64,000 bases of DNA from Chryseobacterium oranimense (GTDB lineage Bacteria > Bacteroidota > Bacteroidia > Flavobacteriales > Weeksellaceae), in the NCBI RefSeq assembly GCF_900129755.1, contig NZ_FQWT01000004.1:1-64000 (forward strand). The letters run 5' to 3'. A model generated the notes under the pieces. That model searched no databases, was not told the DNA's origin, and saw only the letters and a program-made list of their open reading frames with translations. Of the stretch, positions 8,277 to 16,985 are shown in pieces. The position numbers and the translations under genes are program-made. Every line of letters begins with the position of its first letter. Position 1 is the first letter of the stretch.

Positions 8277-8351
8277 CTTAGTTCCAAATCCATCTGGGGG
8301 ATAAAGTGTCCTTAATTTCTTTCCTTTGAGATTTTAAAAAATTAAATTATA

Positions 8352-9278
8352 ATGAATGAACAAAAACAACTCTCAGAAGTTATCGATCTATGGAAAATAG
8401 ACAAAAAACAGTATGTAAAAAAGTCAAGTTTCTCAGCTTATACGCTATTGATTGAAAATCATCTACTGCCTAATTTCGGTAATAAAATTGCGATTGAAGA
8501 AGCTGATGTCCAAAGCTTTGTTTTTCAAAAGTTGGAAACAGGCTTAAGTCATAAAACAATTAAGGATATTTTAATTGTTCTGAAAATGATTTTGAAATTT
8601 GGAGCTAAAAACAAATGGTTGAAATATACCCCTTTTGATATTCAGTTTCCTACTGAACGAGAAAAGCACAATATTGAAGTGCTTACCAAGACTGATCAGA
8701 AAAAAATAATGAACTATATACAAGAGCATTTTACATTTAGGAATTTAGGTGTATATATATGTTTAAGTGCAGGAATGCGTATTGGGGAAGTATGTGCATT
8801 AACTTGGGAAGATATTGATACCGATAACGGAATTATCAGTGTTAACAGAACCATCCAGCGTATTTATATGATAGAAGATGGAACTCGTAGAACGGAATTG
8901 ATTCTGGATACCCCTAAAACTAAAAATTCTATTCGTGAAATTCCGATAAGTAAGGATTTATTAAGAATATTGAAACCATTTAAAAAGATTGTGAATCCTT
9001 TATTTTTTGTATTGACAAACGATGCTAAACCAACTGAACCCAGAACCTACAGAAGCTATTACAAAAATTTAATGAAAGAATTAAAAATGCCTGAACTTAA
9101 ATTTCACGGGTTAAGACATAGTTTCGCAACCCGATGTATTGAAAGTAATTGCGATTATAAAACGGTAAGTGTACTATTAGGGCATTCCAACATCAGCACT
9201 ACGTTAAATCTTTATGTACATCCTAATATGGAACAAAAGAAGAAAGCTATTGAGCAGATGTTTAAGGCTCTTAGATAA
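8352..9278 (+). CDS. Tyrosine recombinase, probable hsdS invertase
   Basis: A 308-aa phage-integrase-family recombinase. The N-terminal core-binding domain is at about residues 8-90. The catalytic residues are all present: R143 (SAGMRIGE), K189/K191 (TPKTKNS), H252-x-x-R255 (FHGLRHSF), H278 (LLGHSN) and nucleophile Y288 (TLNLYVHP). It lies directly between the right inverted repeat and hsdR on the hsdM strand. Recombinases in this position in Bacteroidota and streptococcal type I loci shuffle hsdS by site-specific inversion, so the same role is inferred here. A phage or transposon integrase is less likely because no other element genes are present. The start was chosen at the first ATG, which follows an A/T-rich stretch. 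Confidence 0.9.
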   Translation: MNEQKQLSEVIDLWKIDKKQYVKKSSFSAYTLLIENHLLPNFGNKIAIEEADVQSFVFQKLETGLSHKTIKDILIVLKMILKFGAKNKWLKYTPFDIQFPTEREKHNIEVLTKTDQKKIMNYIQEHFTFRNLGVYICLSAGMRIGEVCALTWEDIDTDNGIISVNRTIQRIYMIEDGTRRTELILDTPKTKNSIREIPISKDLLRILKPFKKIVNPLFFVLTNDAKPTEPRTYRSYYKNLMKELKMPELKFHGLRHSFATRCIESNCDYKTVSVLLGHSNISTTLNLYVHPNMEQKKKAIEQMFKALR

Positions 9279-9368
9279 GTTTTAGATTATGGATTAGGAG
9301 AACATTATATTTTGTTAAATTTGTACATAGGTAAAAAAAATAAGATAAACTCCTAATTCATAATTATT

Positions 9369-12236
9369 TTGAGCAAACAGTCCGAACAAATTCTAGAAGA
9401 GCAACTCATTGACCAATTACAGAAATTGGGATATAAATACGCTTTTATTGTTGATGAAATAGCTTTACTGGCAAACCTGAAAATACAATTAGAAAAGCAT
9501 AATCATATACAATTTAGCGATAGTGAATTTGAAAAAGTATTGAATATACTTAATAAAGGTTCTGTATTCGAAAAAGCCAAAGTATTGCGTGAAAAAAAAC
9601 ATCACATTATTCGGGATAATGGTGATAACCTGTATTTTGAATTTCTCAATGTAGAACATTGGTGTCAGAACGAATATCAGGTAACCAATCAAATTACACA
9701 AGAAGGGAAATATGAAAATCGTTATGATGTTACCTTACTGGTGAATGGATTGCCTTTAGTGCAAATCGAGCTGAAACGAAGAGGTTTGGAAATGAAAGAA
9801 GCATTCAACCAAATCAACCGTTATCAAAAACATAGCTTTGGTGCTGGAAAGGGTTTGTTTCATTTTGTACAATTATTCGTTATAAGTAACGGTGTAAATA
9901 CCAAATATTTCAGTAATTTTGGAACACATAAGCAGGAATATCTTCAGACGTTTCATTGGACAGACGAACAAAATAATCCATTAAATAATATTTTAAACGG
10001 CTTTACCGATTCTTTTTTAGAACCTTGTCATATCAGTAAAATGATCTGTAAGTATATCGTTCTGAATGAAACTGATAAACGTCTGATGGTACTTCGTCCA
10101 TATCAGTATTATGCGGTAGAAAGTATTATCAAAAAGGTAAAAGAAAACGAAATTCTGAATGGCTATAACATCGAAAAAAATGGCTACATCTGGCATACAA
10201 CTGGAAGTGGAAAAACCTTAACCAGTTTCAAAGCCAGTCAGATTCTATCCAAAATTCCAGCTATCAAAAAAGTGGTTTTTGTGGTAGATAGAAAAGATCT
10301 GGATTATCAAACCAACCAAGAGTATGATAAATTTAGTAAGGGCTCGGTAAGTTCTGCTACTAATACGGATGACCTCATTCGTAAATTAAACGACCCGAAT
10401 GTTCGCATCATCGTTACCACCATTCAAAAGCTAAATAATGCAATTTCAGGAAGAAACTTATCAAAAATGAAATCCATTCAGCACGAAAGGATGGTTTTTA
10501 TCTTTGACGAATGCCATCGTTCGCAATTTGGTGATACCCACAAAAACATCGTCAATTATTTTACCAATATTCAATTATTTGGCTTTACAGGCACTCCCAT
10601 TTTGGCAGAGAATGCAGATGGAGAAAAAACAACCGCAAGCTTGTTTGGAAAATGTCTGCATAAATATGTAATTACAGATGCCATACGTGATGAGAATGTA
10701 CTGAAGTTTTCTGTAGAATACATTCAGACTTTCAAACAGAAAGAACATATCATTGATTTAAAAGTAGAGCAAATCAATGAAACTGAAGTTTTTGAAGCTC
10801 CTGAACGAAAGGAAGCCATTGTAGATTACATCATTCAATACCACGATCAGAAAACCCAAAACAGGAAATTTTGTGCAATGATGTGTGTACAGGATATTGA
10901 TTCGGTCATTCAATACTATGAAATTTTCAAGCGTAAAAAACAAGAGGAACAGCACGATTTAAAAATAGCGACTATTTTTAGCTTTGCTCAGAATGAAGAG
11001 GAAATGGAAGATGCTGTTTATTCCCAATTAGGAATGGTTGCTGAACCACAAGCAGTTTACGGCTACAAACCTCATCGTAGAGAATTATTAGAAACGTATG
11101 TACAAGACTTTAATGAATTATTTGGAGAGAAACAGAACGTAAAAGATACCGAAGGATTTTACAACTATTACAATGCGGTAGCCAAAAAATCAAAGCAAAA
11201 CGAGACGGATATTTTGTTGGTAGCCAATATGTTTTTGACAGGATTTGATAGTAAGTATTTAAACACCTTATACGTTGATAAAAATCTGAAATATCATGGA
11301 TTGATACAAGCATTTAGCCGTACCAATCGTATTCTGGATAAGAATAAAACACAGGGAAATATTGTATGTTTCCGAAACCTAAAAGACAAGACAGACGAAG
11401 CCATCGCTTTATTCAGCAACAAAGAAGCAATTGATGAGATTATTGTAGAACCATACGAAGCGTATGTAGAAAAGTTTAACGAAGCCACGCAGAAATTATT
11501 AGAAATCGTTCCACAAGTAGTATCTGTTGACGGTTTATATTCGGAAGAAGATCAGCTACAATTTATTTTGGCTTTCCGTGCCATGATGCGTTTGCACAAA
11601 AAAATGAGCCATTACACAGAATTTACTTGGGATGATTTACAGATGGAGGAACAACTTTTTGCCGATTATACCAGTAAATATCTGGATTTAAAGGAAAAAC
11701 TCGATCCTACTGATCCGTCTAAAAAAGCGTCTATTCTTAATGATATAGATTTTGAATTGGAATTGATTAGGCGTGATACAATCAATGTAACTTACATACT
11801 TCAGTTATTGATTAAATTCAAGTCGAAACATAGTGCGAAAGACAAAGAAAGTATTGAAAAAGATATATTCAATTTACTGAACACCGAGGTCTCATTAAGA
11901 AGTAAAAGAGAATTGATTGAAAAATTTATTCAGGAAAGTTTACCACATATCGAAGATACGGATGCCATTCCAGAAGAGTTTGAAAAATTCTGGAATGTAG
12001 AGCAAGAAAAAGCACTTCAGGAACTAGTCAAAACAGAAAATCTTTCCGAAGAAAAAACAGAAAGACTGATAGAAAATTATTTGTTTACAGAACGTGAACC
12101 TTTGCGAAAAGAAATTTTAGATTTACGGAAAGAAGGAAGACCAAGTGTATTAAAATCTAAGGAAATCGGAGATCGTATTCTAAATAAAATCATTGGATTC
12201 GTAGATACTTTTGTTAATGGGATATCAGGAAATTAA
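9369..12236 (+). CDS. hsdR: Type I restriction endonuclease subunit HsdR
   Basis: A 955-aa motor/nuclease subunit. The N-terminal PD-(D/E)xK nuclease shows D120 and E134-x-K136 (YDVTLL, IELKRRG). The superfamily 2 translocase follows with Walker A GSGKT (K282), DECH at 380-383, and FTGTP. The C-terminal helical region fits HsdR, which binds the HsdM/HsdS core and cleaves after translocation. The start is unusual: an in-frame TAA at 9354-9356 is followed by no ATG, leaving TTG at 9369 as the best initiator (LSKQSEQILEEQL). It is separated from the recombinase by 90 bp and followed by a terminator hairpin at 12291. Confidence 0.93.
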   Translation: MSKQSEQILEEQLIDQLQKLGYKYAFIVDEIALLANLKIQLEKHNHIQFSDSEFEKVLNILNKGSVFEKAKVLREKKHHIIRDNGDNLYFEFLNVEHWCQNEYQVTNQITQEGKYENRYDVTLLVNGLPLVQIELKRRGLEMKEAFNQINRYQKHSFGAGKGLFHFVQLFVISNGVNTKYFSNFGTHKQEYLQTFHWTDEQNNPLNNILNGFTDSFLEPCHISKMICKYIVLNETDKRLMVLRPYQYYAVESIIKKVKENEILNGYNIEKNGYIWHTTGSGKTLTSFKASQILSKIPAIKKVVFVVDRKDLDYQTNQEYDKFSKGSVSSATNTDDLIRKLNDPNVRIIVTTIQKLNNAISGRNLSKMKSIQHERMVFIFDECHRSQFGDTHKNIVNYFTNIQLFGFTGTPILAENADGEKTTASLFGKCLHKYVITDAIRDENVLKFSVEYIQTFKQKEHIIDLKVEQINETEVFEAPERKEAIVDYIIQYHDQKTQNRKFCAMMCVQDIDSVIQYYEIFKRKKQEEQHDLKIATIFSFAQNEEEMEDAVYSQLGMVAEPQAVYGYKPHRRELLETYVQDFNELFGEKQNVKDTEGFYNYYNAVAKKSKQNETDILLVANMFLTGFDSKYLNTLYVDKNLKYHGLIQAFSRTNRILDKNKTQGNIVCFRNLKDKTDEAIALFSNKEAIDEIIVEPYEAYVEKFNEATQKLLEIVPQVVSVDGLYSEEDQLQFILAFRAMMRLHKKMSHYTEFTWDDLQMEEQLFADYTSKYLDLKEKLDPTDPSKKASILNDIDFELELIRRDTINVTYILQLLIKFKSKHSAKDKESIEKDIFNLLNTEVSLRSKRELIEKFIQESLPHIEDTDAIPEEFEKFWNVEQEKALQELVKTENLSEEKTERLIENYLFTEREPLRKEILDLRKEGRPSVLKSKEIGDRILNKIIGFVDTFVNGISGN

Positions 12237-12247
12237 TGTTTTATTCT

Positions 12248-12272
12248 AGTAGGATTCATAAGAATCAAAAAT
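12248..12272 (+). repeat. Imperfect direct repeat, right of the R-M locus
   Basis: Resembles 3126-3150 at about 20 of 25 positions. Together the two flank hsdM to hsdR. Weak evidence for an insertion boundary. Confidence 0.3.
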
Positions 12273-12290
12273 ATTTAAGAGCGATAAATA

Positions 12291-12325
12291 AAGGATAGGT
12301 TTTAATTTTCCTATCCTTCTATTTT
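12291..12325 (+). terminator. Rho-independent terminator after hsdR
   Basis: Perfect 9-bp stem AAGGATAGG / CCTATCCTT with a 10-nt A/T loop, followed by CTATTTTTG. It lies 55 bp after the hsdR stop. Confidence 0.8.
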
Positions 12326-12472
12326 TGTATATTTGCCTTGAGCTAACGGAAAGACGTTGAAAAGCAAAGCAGTAAGCACTGTTACCAAATCGTTACCTGA
12401 CTATCTTTGATAATCTTTATAAAAGCTTAGTATTCAACCTATACAGCTTTTTCCTGAAAACTTTAAAATAAA

Positions 12473-12496
12473 AAACCCCGTCCTGGGACGAGGTTT
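12473..12496 (-). terminator. Terminator for the lipoprotein gene
   Basis: On the minus strand, AAACCTCGTCC, a CA loop, and GGACGGGGTTT (one G-U pair) followed by a T-run. It is about 150 bp past the stop at 12647. Confidence 0.75.
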
Positions 12497-12646
12497 AAGT
12501 TATGTTCATAAGAATCCTAGCCCAGATCTGAGTTAAAAATTCTGTAATAATATGTTGCGTTATTGAAATTCACAGAGCGAAGGTATAAAATATTTTTTAA
12601 ACTCAGAATATTTTTGATTTTAATTCTCATCTTCATTCCGGTTTTA

Positions 12647-13129
12647 TTAATCGGCACTGTGGATAATTATTCTTTTTACATCCTTATCAAGCTGTTCCAG
12701 ACTTAAAGTTGTTACGCCGCCTTCAAACTGGAATTCAATGTCTGTCTTTTTAGGAGCAACGGTGTAGGTTATAGAGATAAGGCCGTCATTATTTATGTCT
12801 TTTGTAGCGCTTTTTTCCGGCAGATCGGCCAGTAGAAGCTCTGCCTTTTCAATGTCCTTATCTTTTATTGTTCTTTGATACACCTTGTCAATACTGATGT
12901 TTTTAAAGATACATTCCTGTTCAGTTTCGTATTCAATCTGTTTTTCTGTACATTCTTTCAGGACAGGAATTTCTTTGGTTTCAGCTGCAGGTCTATTTTC
13001 TGTAGTAGTGATTTGGACAGGAACACTGTCTTTTTTAGTAATTACAGTTTCATGCCCTGTTTTTTTTGATTCATTTTTACACGCCGTAAAAATGAAAAGA
13101 CCAAGGCATACCAGACTTATTTTTTTCAT
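12647..13129 (-). CDS. Hypothetical lipoprotein
   Basis: A 160-aa predicted lipoprotein. A type II signal peptide (KKISLVCLGLFIFTAC, lipobox Cys at about residue 17) is followed by a Lys/Thr-rich linker of about 45 residues and a small domain with three cysteines after the lipobox Cys (CTEKQIEYETEQECIF has two of them close together). No family recognised. It is expected to be anchored in the inner or outer membrane facing the periplasm. It is transcribed leftward and separated from the next gene upstream by about 60 bp, so the two may share a transcript. Confidence 0.7.
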   Translation of the reverse strand: MKKISLVCLGLFIFTACKNESKKTGHETVITKKDSVPVQITTTENRPAAETKEIPVLKECTEKQIEYETEQECIFKNISIDKVYQRTIKDKDIEKAELLLADLPEKSATKDINNDGLISITYTVAPKKTDIEFQFEGGVTTLSLEQLDKDVKRIIIHSAD

Positions 13130-13188
13130 ATAAAATTAGATTCAATTACTTTTTTCCGGAAATAATGCTTAAAAGTAGTGAATATTCT

Positions 13189-13719
13189 TTATTGGGCAGC
13201 AATACGCAGGCGTTCTTCTATTTCATGGATTCTTTTGATCCAGTAATCTATTCCTTCAAGGTTGCTTACCCCTTCCTTTTTAGCCTTATTGCTGACAGCT
13301 GATAGTTTTTGCCAGTTTCTCTGATAATCTTTTTCGCGCTCTATCTTATTTTCGGGTTCTGTACGGTTTCTCCAGAATGTAAGAGATTCCTGGTAATCGG
13401 AGCGGACCTGTTCCAGATAAGAAATCAGAGTTTCTTTGTCCTCAGGAATATATCCGGGCCCGGAACATCCGCAGGAATGAAAGGTAATTCCCACACGGTA
13501 CAGGCTTTTGATATGCTGCCACTGTTTGTCATCATTTTTTGCGGGAGATTTAAAATCAAGCCCCATATTGGCCATTAATTCTCCGCATTGCGGGCATTTG
13601 GCATCAACAGAAATGTCTGCATTCCTGTCAATATCTTTTAAAAGATAGCGCTTAAAGGTTTTTTGGCAGCTGAAACAGGCATAATGGGGCTTGTAAGCTA
13701 CCATAGCATATCGGCACAT
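13189..13719 (-). CDS. Zinc-ribbon hypothetical protein
   Basis: A 176-aa soluble protein. Two Cys pairs near the N-terminus, CFSC (about residues 15-18) and CPQC (about 40-43), are spaced as in a zinc ribbon, and a further SCGCSGPG follows at about 82-89. The remainder is helical and charged, with several WxxL-type segments. No enzymatic motif is seen. It is probably cytoplasmic and metal-binding by inference. The start is uncertain: M1 (MCRYAMVAYKPHY) or the Met at residue 6 are both possible. Confidence 0.65.
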   Translation of the reverse strand: MCRYAMVAYKPHYACFSCQKTFKRYLLKDIDRNADISVDAKCPQCGELMANMGLDFKSPAKNDDKQWQHIKSLYRVGITFHSCGCSGPGYIPEDKETLISYLEQVRSDYQESLTFWRNRTEPENKIEREKDYQRNWQKLSAVSNKAKKEGVSNLEGIDYWIKRIHEIEERLRIAAQ

Positions 13720-13789
13720 ACTGAATGTTTCTATAAATATACTGCTTTAGTGCTGTAATGTCCAAAATACAGTGGGAAAGGCCATGTCA

Positions 13790-16078
13790 TCAGGGATTAG
13801 AGATAATTAAGGTTGAAGGAATATCAGACAGCCAGAGACTTTTGGTATCGATCAGGTTTTTCCAGCTTTTGCTGCTGACCAGCATCAGATCCTGGGAGTT
13901 AAGAAAGTCTTTTTCAATCTTTTTTTCGTTATATAAAGTAATATGATTGGGTGCTACCTGCTCAATACTTCTGATTAATTCTTTTACTTCGATATTGTTA
14001 CGGATCTGTCCGGCTGCATCTAGAATGATAATCTGCGAATTGTTATTATTAATCAGTCTTTTGGCATACTCAAGAAGGTAAAAATCGCTCAGGTTAAAGA
14101 TAGGAATAAACACCCTGTCCGCCGATTTGAAATCTTTTTCCACAAGAACCCCTACCGGAATATTGGTCTTGTCCAGAATCTGCAGAGTAAAGTCGTCAAA
14201 AGGAGAATTATTGAAAATATTTCCTTTCCCTTTTACTGTATTCAGGAGTTTCTCGGGGTTGATGATCTTTGTGGTGAATCCCAGGAGCCTGCCCAGTAAG
14301 CTTCCTTCGTACATCGATTTGCCAAGCATGATCAGCAGAAGATCGTAATTTCCTTTATTCGAAATGCTCGTAAGATCGTTTTCAATATCTGTGGAAGCTT
14401 TGAAAAGGGTGGTTATTTCCAGATTCAGATCACGGGATGTTTCAATGATATCTTTGAACTGCTCTTTTTCATAATGGTTGATATCAAAAGTGTGAAGTTC
14501 ATCAACAGGGGCAATATGCATGGCGGTTACACTTTTATTCCCGTTCATTTTATGAGTGAGATTATCTGCAAGATGAATGAGGGTACTTCCTGATTTTGCC
14601 GTTTCAAAAGATAGAAGGACTCGGTATTTGGCATCATTTTCCTCTTCTTCATCCTCTTCTATCATTGATTTTTTACCTTTAAAAAGATAATTGATCAGAT
14701 CAAGACAAGGCCCGGTCATAAAAGTGGTAAAAAGTGCCATAATCACAAGCATGGCAAACAGCTCAGGGCCTAAAACCCCCAGATCATACCCGATATTCAG
14801 AACAATCAGCTCTGTAAGTCCTCTGGTATTCATCAACGCGCCAATGGTGAGGCTGTCTTTCCAGCTCATATTCAGAAATTTTGCGGTCAGTGCACTTCCT
14901 ACAAATTTACCGACTACCGCAGTGAGAATGATCAATCCTCCGATTTTCCATAAATGAGGATCATTCAGCAGTCCGATCTGGGTTCTCAATCCGGTAAATA
15001 CAAAGAAAAGAGGGAGTAATAAAACCAAAGCAATATCTTCTACTTTCTCTATGAAAAGATTTCTGAATTTTACATTTTCGGGCATGATAGCGCCAGCCAT
15101 GAATGCTCCAAAAAGTGCGTGGATACCAATAACTTCCGTTGCATAAGATGATATGATCAGTACCAGGAAAAAGATGGCAACCAGCCCTTTGCTGATGAAA
15201 CCTTTTCCTTTCTGAGACTCTGCGATTCTGTTCAGGAACGGTCTTACCGCCTTGATCATGATGAAAACATACAGAATGGCCATCAGGATCACAAATACTG
15301 ATCCTGAAAAAGATCCGGCTTTTACAATGGCAATAACGGCTGCCAGGATGCACCATGCCGTAATATCATCTGCCGCTGCACAGGTAATTACAACGGTTCC
15401 TATTTTTGTCTTGTGAAGGTTTCTTTCCTGTACAATCCTTGCCAGTACAGGAAAAGCTGTAATACTCATGGCAATAGCTATAAATAAGGCAAAGGAACTG
15501 AACTGGATACCTTCCGGAGCAAATTCCTTATAAATCAGGTAAGAGAGCCCGACTCCCAGCGCAAAAGGGATAATGATACTTGCATGGCTTATCACCACGG
15601 CATCATGCGCTTTTTTTCTAAGCACACTTAGATCAAGTTCCATTCCTACGATGTACATAAAAAGGATCAAACCGATCTGGCTTAGGAACTGTAGATTGGG
15701 TAATGATTCTTTTGGAAAAATAAAAGCTGAAAGTTCAGGGAAATAAAGTCCGAAAAGGGATGGACCGAGTACGATACCGGCAATCATTTCTCCGATTACT
15801 GAAGGCTGTTTTAACTTCACACAGATCCATCCGAAAAGTTTGGCTACCAGAATAATGGTAACGATCTGAGCTAGAAGCAGTGCGAGAGGATGATGAAGAT
15901 TTGTCAGAAAAGAATCCGAGAAGTTTTCCCACATTGTAGTGCCAGTGGACTTACCGGGGGTAATGTTTTCTCCTATTTCCAACGTCTTACCTTCAATAAA
16001 AAACCAGTACATCAGGCATGAAAAGAATGCAATGGTACTGATGTAAAAGATAATGTTTCTGTATTTTCCCCAATTCAT
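13790..16078 (-). CDS. Cation:proton antiporter (CPA2/KefB-like) with cytoplasmic stress-type domain
   Basis: A 762-aa inner-membrane antiporter. One N-terminal membrane segment is followed by the CPA2 exchanger domain at about residues 60-470, with GEMIAGIVLGPSLFG, ITAFPVLARIV and the ion-binding motif AAADDITAW. The last 280 residues are cytoplasmic and resemble two universal-stress-protein-like folds (YRVLLSFETAKSGSTLIHLA, then DRVFIPIFNLSDFYLLEYA). There is no TrkA-N domain, which separates it from classical KefB/KefC. It probably exchanges Na+ or K+ for H+ in pH or salt homeostasis; the ion cannot be read from sequence. A single gene on the minus strand, with about 200 bp to the next gene upstream. 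Confidence 0.88.
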   Translation of the reverse strand: MNWGKYRNIIFYISTIAFFSCLMYWFFIEGKTLEIGENITPGKSTGTTMWENFSDSFLTNLHHPLALLLAQIVTIILVAKLFGWICVKLKQPSVIGEMIAGIVLGPSLFGLYFPELSAFIFPKESLPNLQFLSQIGLILFMYIVGMELDLSVLRKKAHDAVVISHASIIIPFALGVGLSYLIYKEFAPEGIQFSSFALFIAIAMSITAFPVLARIVQERNLHKTKIGTVVITCAAADDITAWCILAAVIAIVKAGSFSGSVFVILMAILYVFIMIKAVRPFLNRIAESQKGKGFISKGLVAIFFLVLIISSYATEVIGIHALFGAFMAGAIMPENVKFRNLFIEKVEDIALVLLLPLFFVFTGLRTQIGLLNDPHLWKIGGLIILTAVVGKFVGSALTAKFLNMSWKDSLTIGALMNTRGLTELIVLNIGYDLGVLGPELFAMLVIMALFTTFMTGPCLDLINYLFKGKKSMIEEDEEEENDAKYRVLLSFETAKSGSTLIHLADNLTHKMNGNKSVTAMHIAPVDELHTFDINHYEKEQFKDIIETSRDLNLEITTLFKASTDIENDLTSISNKGNYDLLLIMLGKSMYEGSLLGRLLGFTTKIINPEKLLNTVKGKGNIFNNSPFDDFTLQILDKTNIPVGVLVEKDFKSADRVFIPIFNLSDFYLLEYAKRLINNNNSQIIILDAAGQIRNNIEVKELIRSIEQVAPNHITLYNEKKIEKDFLNSQDLMLVSSKSWKNLIDTKSLWLSDIPSTLIISNP

Positions 16079-16277
16079 GATTCCGATATTTTAATGCAAA
16101 GTTGATAAGAATATATTGATGTTAACAACTTCTCTTTTTAAAATGTAATAAATGTTCTGAAAAATGTAATAAAATGGATTTTAATAAACACAGCTTTTTA
16201 AAATCATCCCGTTAAAAAGGGTGATATGAGAGAAATGAAGCCTGCAAATTATCAAATACTAATCATGCGAAGTGAAG

Positions 16278-16985
16278 TTACTTTCCAAACAGTTCCATTA
16301 ATGAATGCTTATAAGCTTCGCCAATCTGTAACTTCAGGGAATTATTTTCTATCTGAACAGTGGTAATGATTTCGTTGGTAGAAAAAGCTTTGATGGAAGA
16401 CAGGGCAATGATCTCTTTTTTATTTACCTGTGCAAAGTCTTTAGGAGGAAGCATTTCAAGAAGATTCTTAAAAGTCAGGTTTTTCAGGACGATGGTAGTG
16501 CCGTCGTTCAGGATTATGTCTTTGTCGCGGCTGTCGATCTCAGAGGTTTTAATATAAGTGATCTGTTCCGTGAAAATCACGGTTCTGCCGATATTGGTGT
16601 TCCACTCAATTAAATCTTTTTTATGAGGAACATCTACCAGCTCTTTTGCTTTTTCGAAGGCCTGGATCAGTCTTTCTTTTTTGATGGGTTTTCTCACGTA
16701 ATCTACCACATTAAGGTCGAAAGCTTCTGCCGCATATTCTTTGTAGGCGGTGGTAAATATGATTTTTTTAGACCCGGAAATGCGCTCTGCTACCTGGAGG
16801 CCTGTCATACCCGGCATTTCAATGTCAAGGATGCAGAGATTGCAGTCGAGGCTGTCTATTTCATTCAGAAAAATTTTAGGATCATTAAATGCTTTTACCA
16901 CTTCTACATTTTCGATCTGCTCACATAGAAGTTTTAAATAGCTGATGGCCAGTAATTCATCATCAAGAATAACGCATTTTATCAT
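16278..16985 (-). CDS. LytTR-family response regulator
   Basis: A 235-aa response regulator. The receiver domain at residues 1-120 has the acidic pocket DDE (8-10), phospho-acceptor D54 (LDIEMPG), T/S and K105-region KPI. A LytTR DNA-binding domain occupies about 140-235 (KTSEIDSRDKDIILNDGT, LPPKDFAQVNKKEIIA). LytTR regulators bind direct-repeat promoters and pair with LytS-type kinases. Its partner is the histidine kinase encoded just upstream; the two genes overlap by 23 bp, implying coupled translation. Target genes are not evident from the window. Confidence 0.9.
   Translation of the reverse strand: MIKCVILDDELLAISYLKLLCEQIENVEVVKAFNDPKIFLNEIDSLDCNLCILDIEMPGMTGLQVAERISGSKKIIFTTAYKEYAAEAFDLNVVDYVRKPIKKERLIQAFEKAKELVDVPHKKDLIEWNTNIGRTVIFTEQITYIKTSEIDSRDKDIILNDGTTIVLKNLTFKNLLEMLPPKDFAQVNKKEIIALSSIKAFSTNEIITTVQIENNSLKLQIGEAYKHSLMELFGK

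Larger units (their letters stand above)
7146..8333 (-). pseudogene. Silent full-length hsdS, inverted and lacking a start codon
   Basis: Encodes a complete two-TRD specificity subunit (about 373 aa from LRFPEFTEEW to QKQYLLQSLFI) on the strand opposite to hsdM. The N-terminal conserved segment is the right copy of the 56-bp inverted repeat. Upstream the frame stays open (NLKGKKLRTLYPPDGFGTKV) to a TAA at 8334-8336, but holds no ATG and no promoter was seen, so it should be untranslated here. After inversion at 4803-4858/8221-8276 it would acquire the start MINKKLKVGN of the expressed gene. TRD1 begins IATFSKGKGISKSD and TRD2 ISTITTGSSNRED; both differ from the expressed copy. Confidence 0.9.
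12237..12646. other. 410-bp intergenic region after hsdR
   Basis: Contains two terminators facing each other (12291-12325 for hsdR, 12473-12496 for the lipoprotein gene), the weak right-hand repeat of the R-M locus (12248-12272), and TTCATAAGAATC twice (12255-12266 and 12505-12516). The part between 12326 and 12470 shows no coding frame or RNA that I recognise. Confidence 0.6.

Noticed and set aside
8352-9278. The recombinase as a phage or conjugative-element integrase
   Set aside because: No other element genes follow, and its position between the inverted repeat and hsdR fits a dedicated hsdS invertase better.
12326-12470. A possible small RNA between the two terminators after hsdR
   Set aside because: No promoter, conserved fold or known RNA signature could be recognised.
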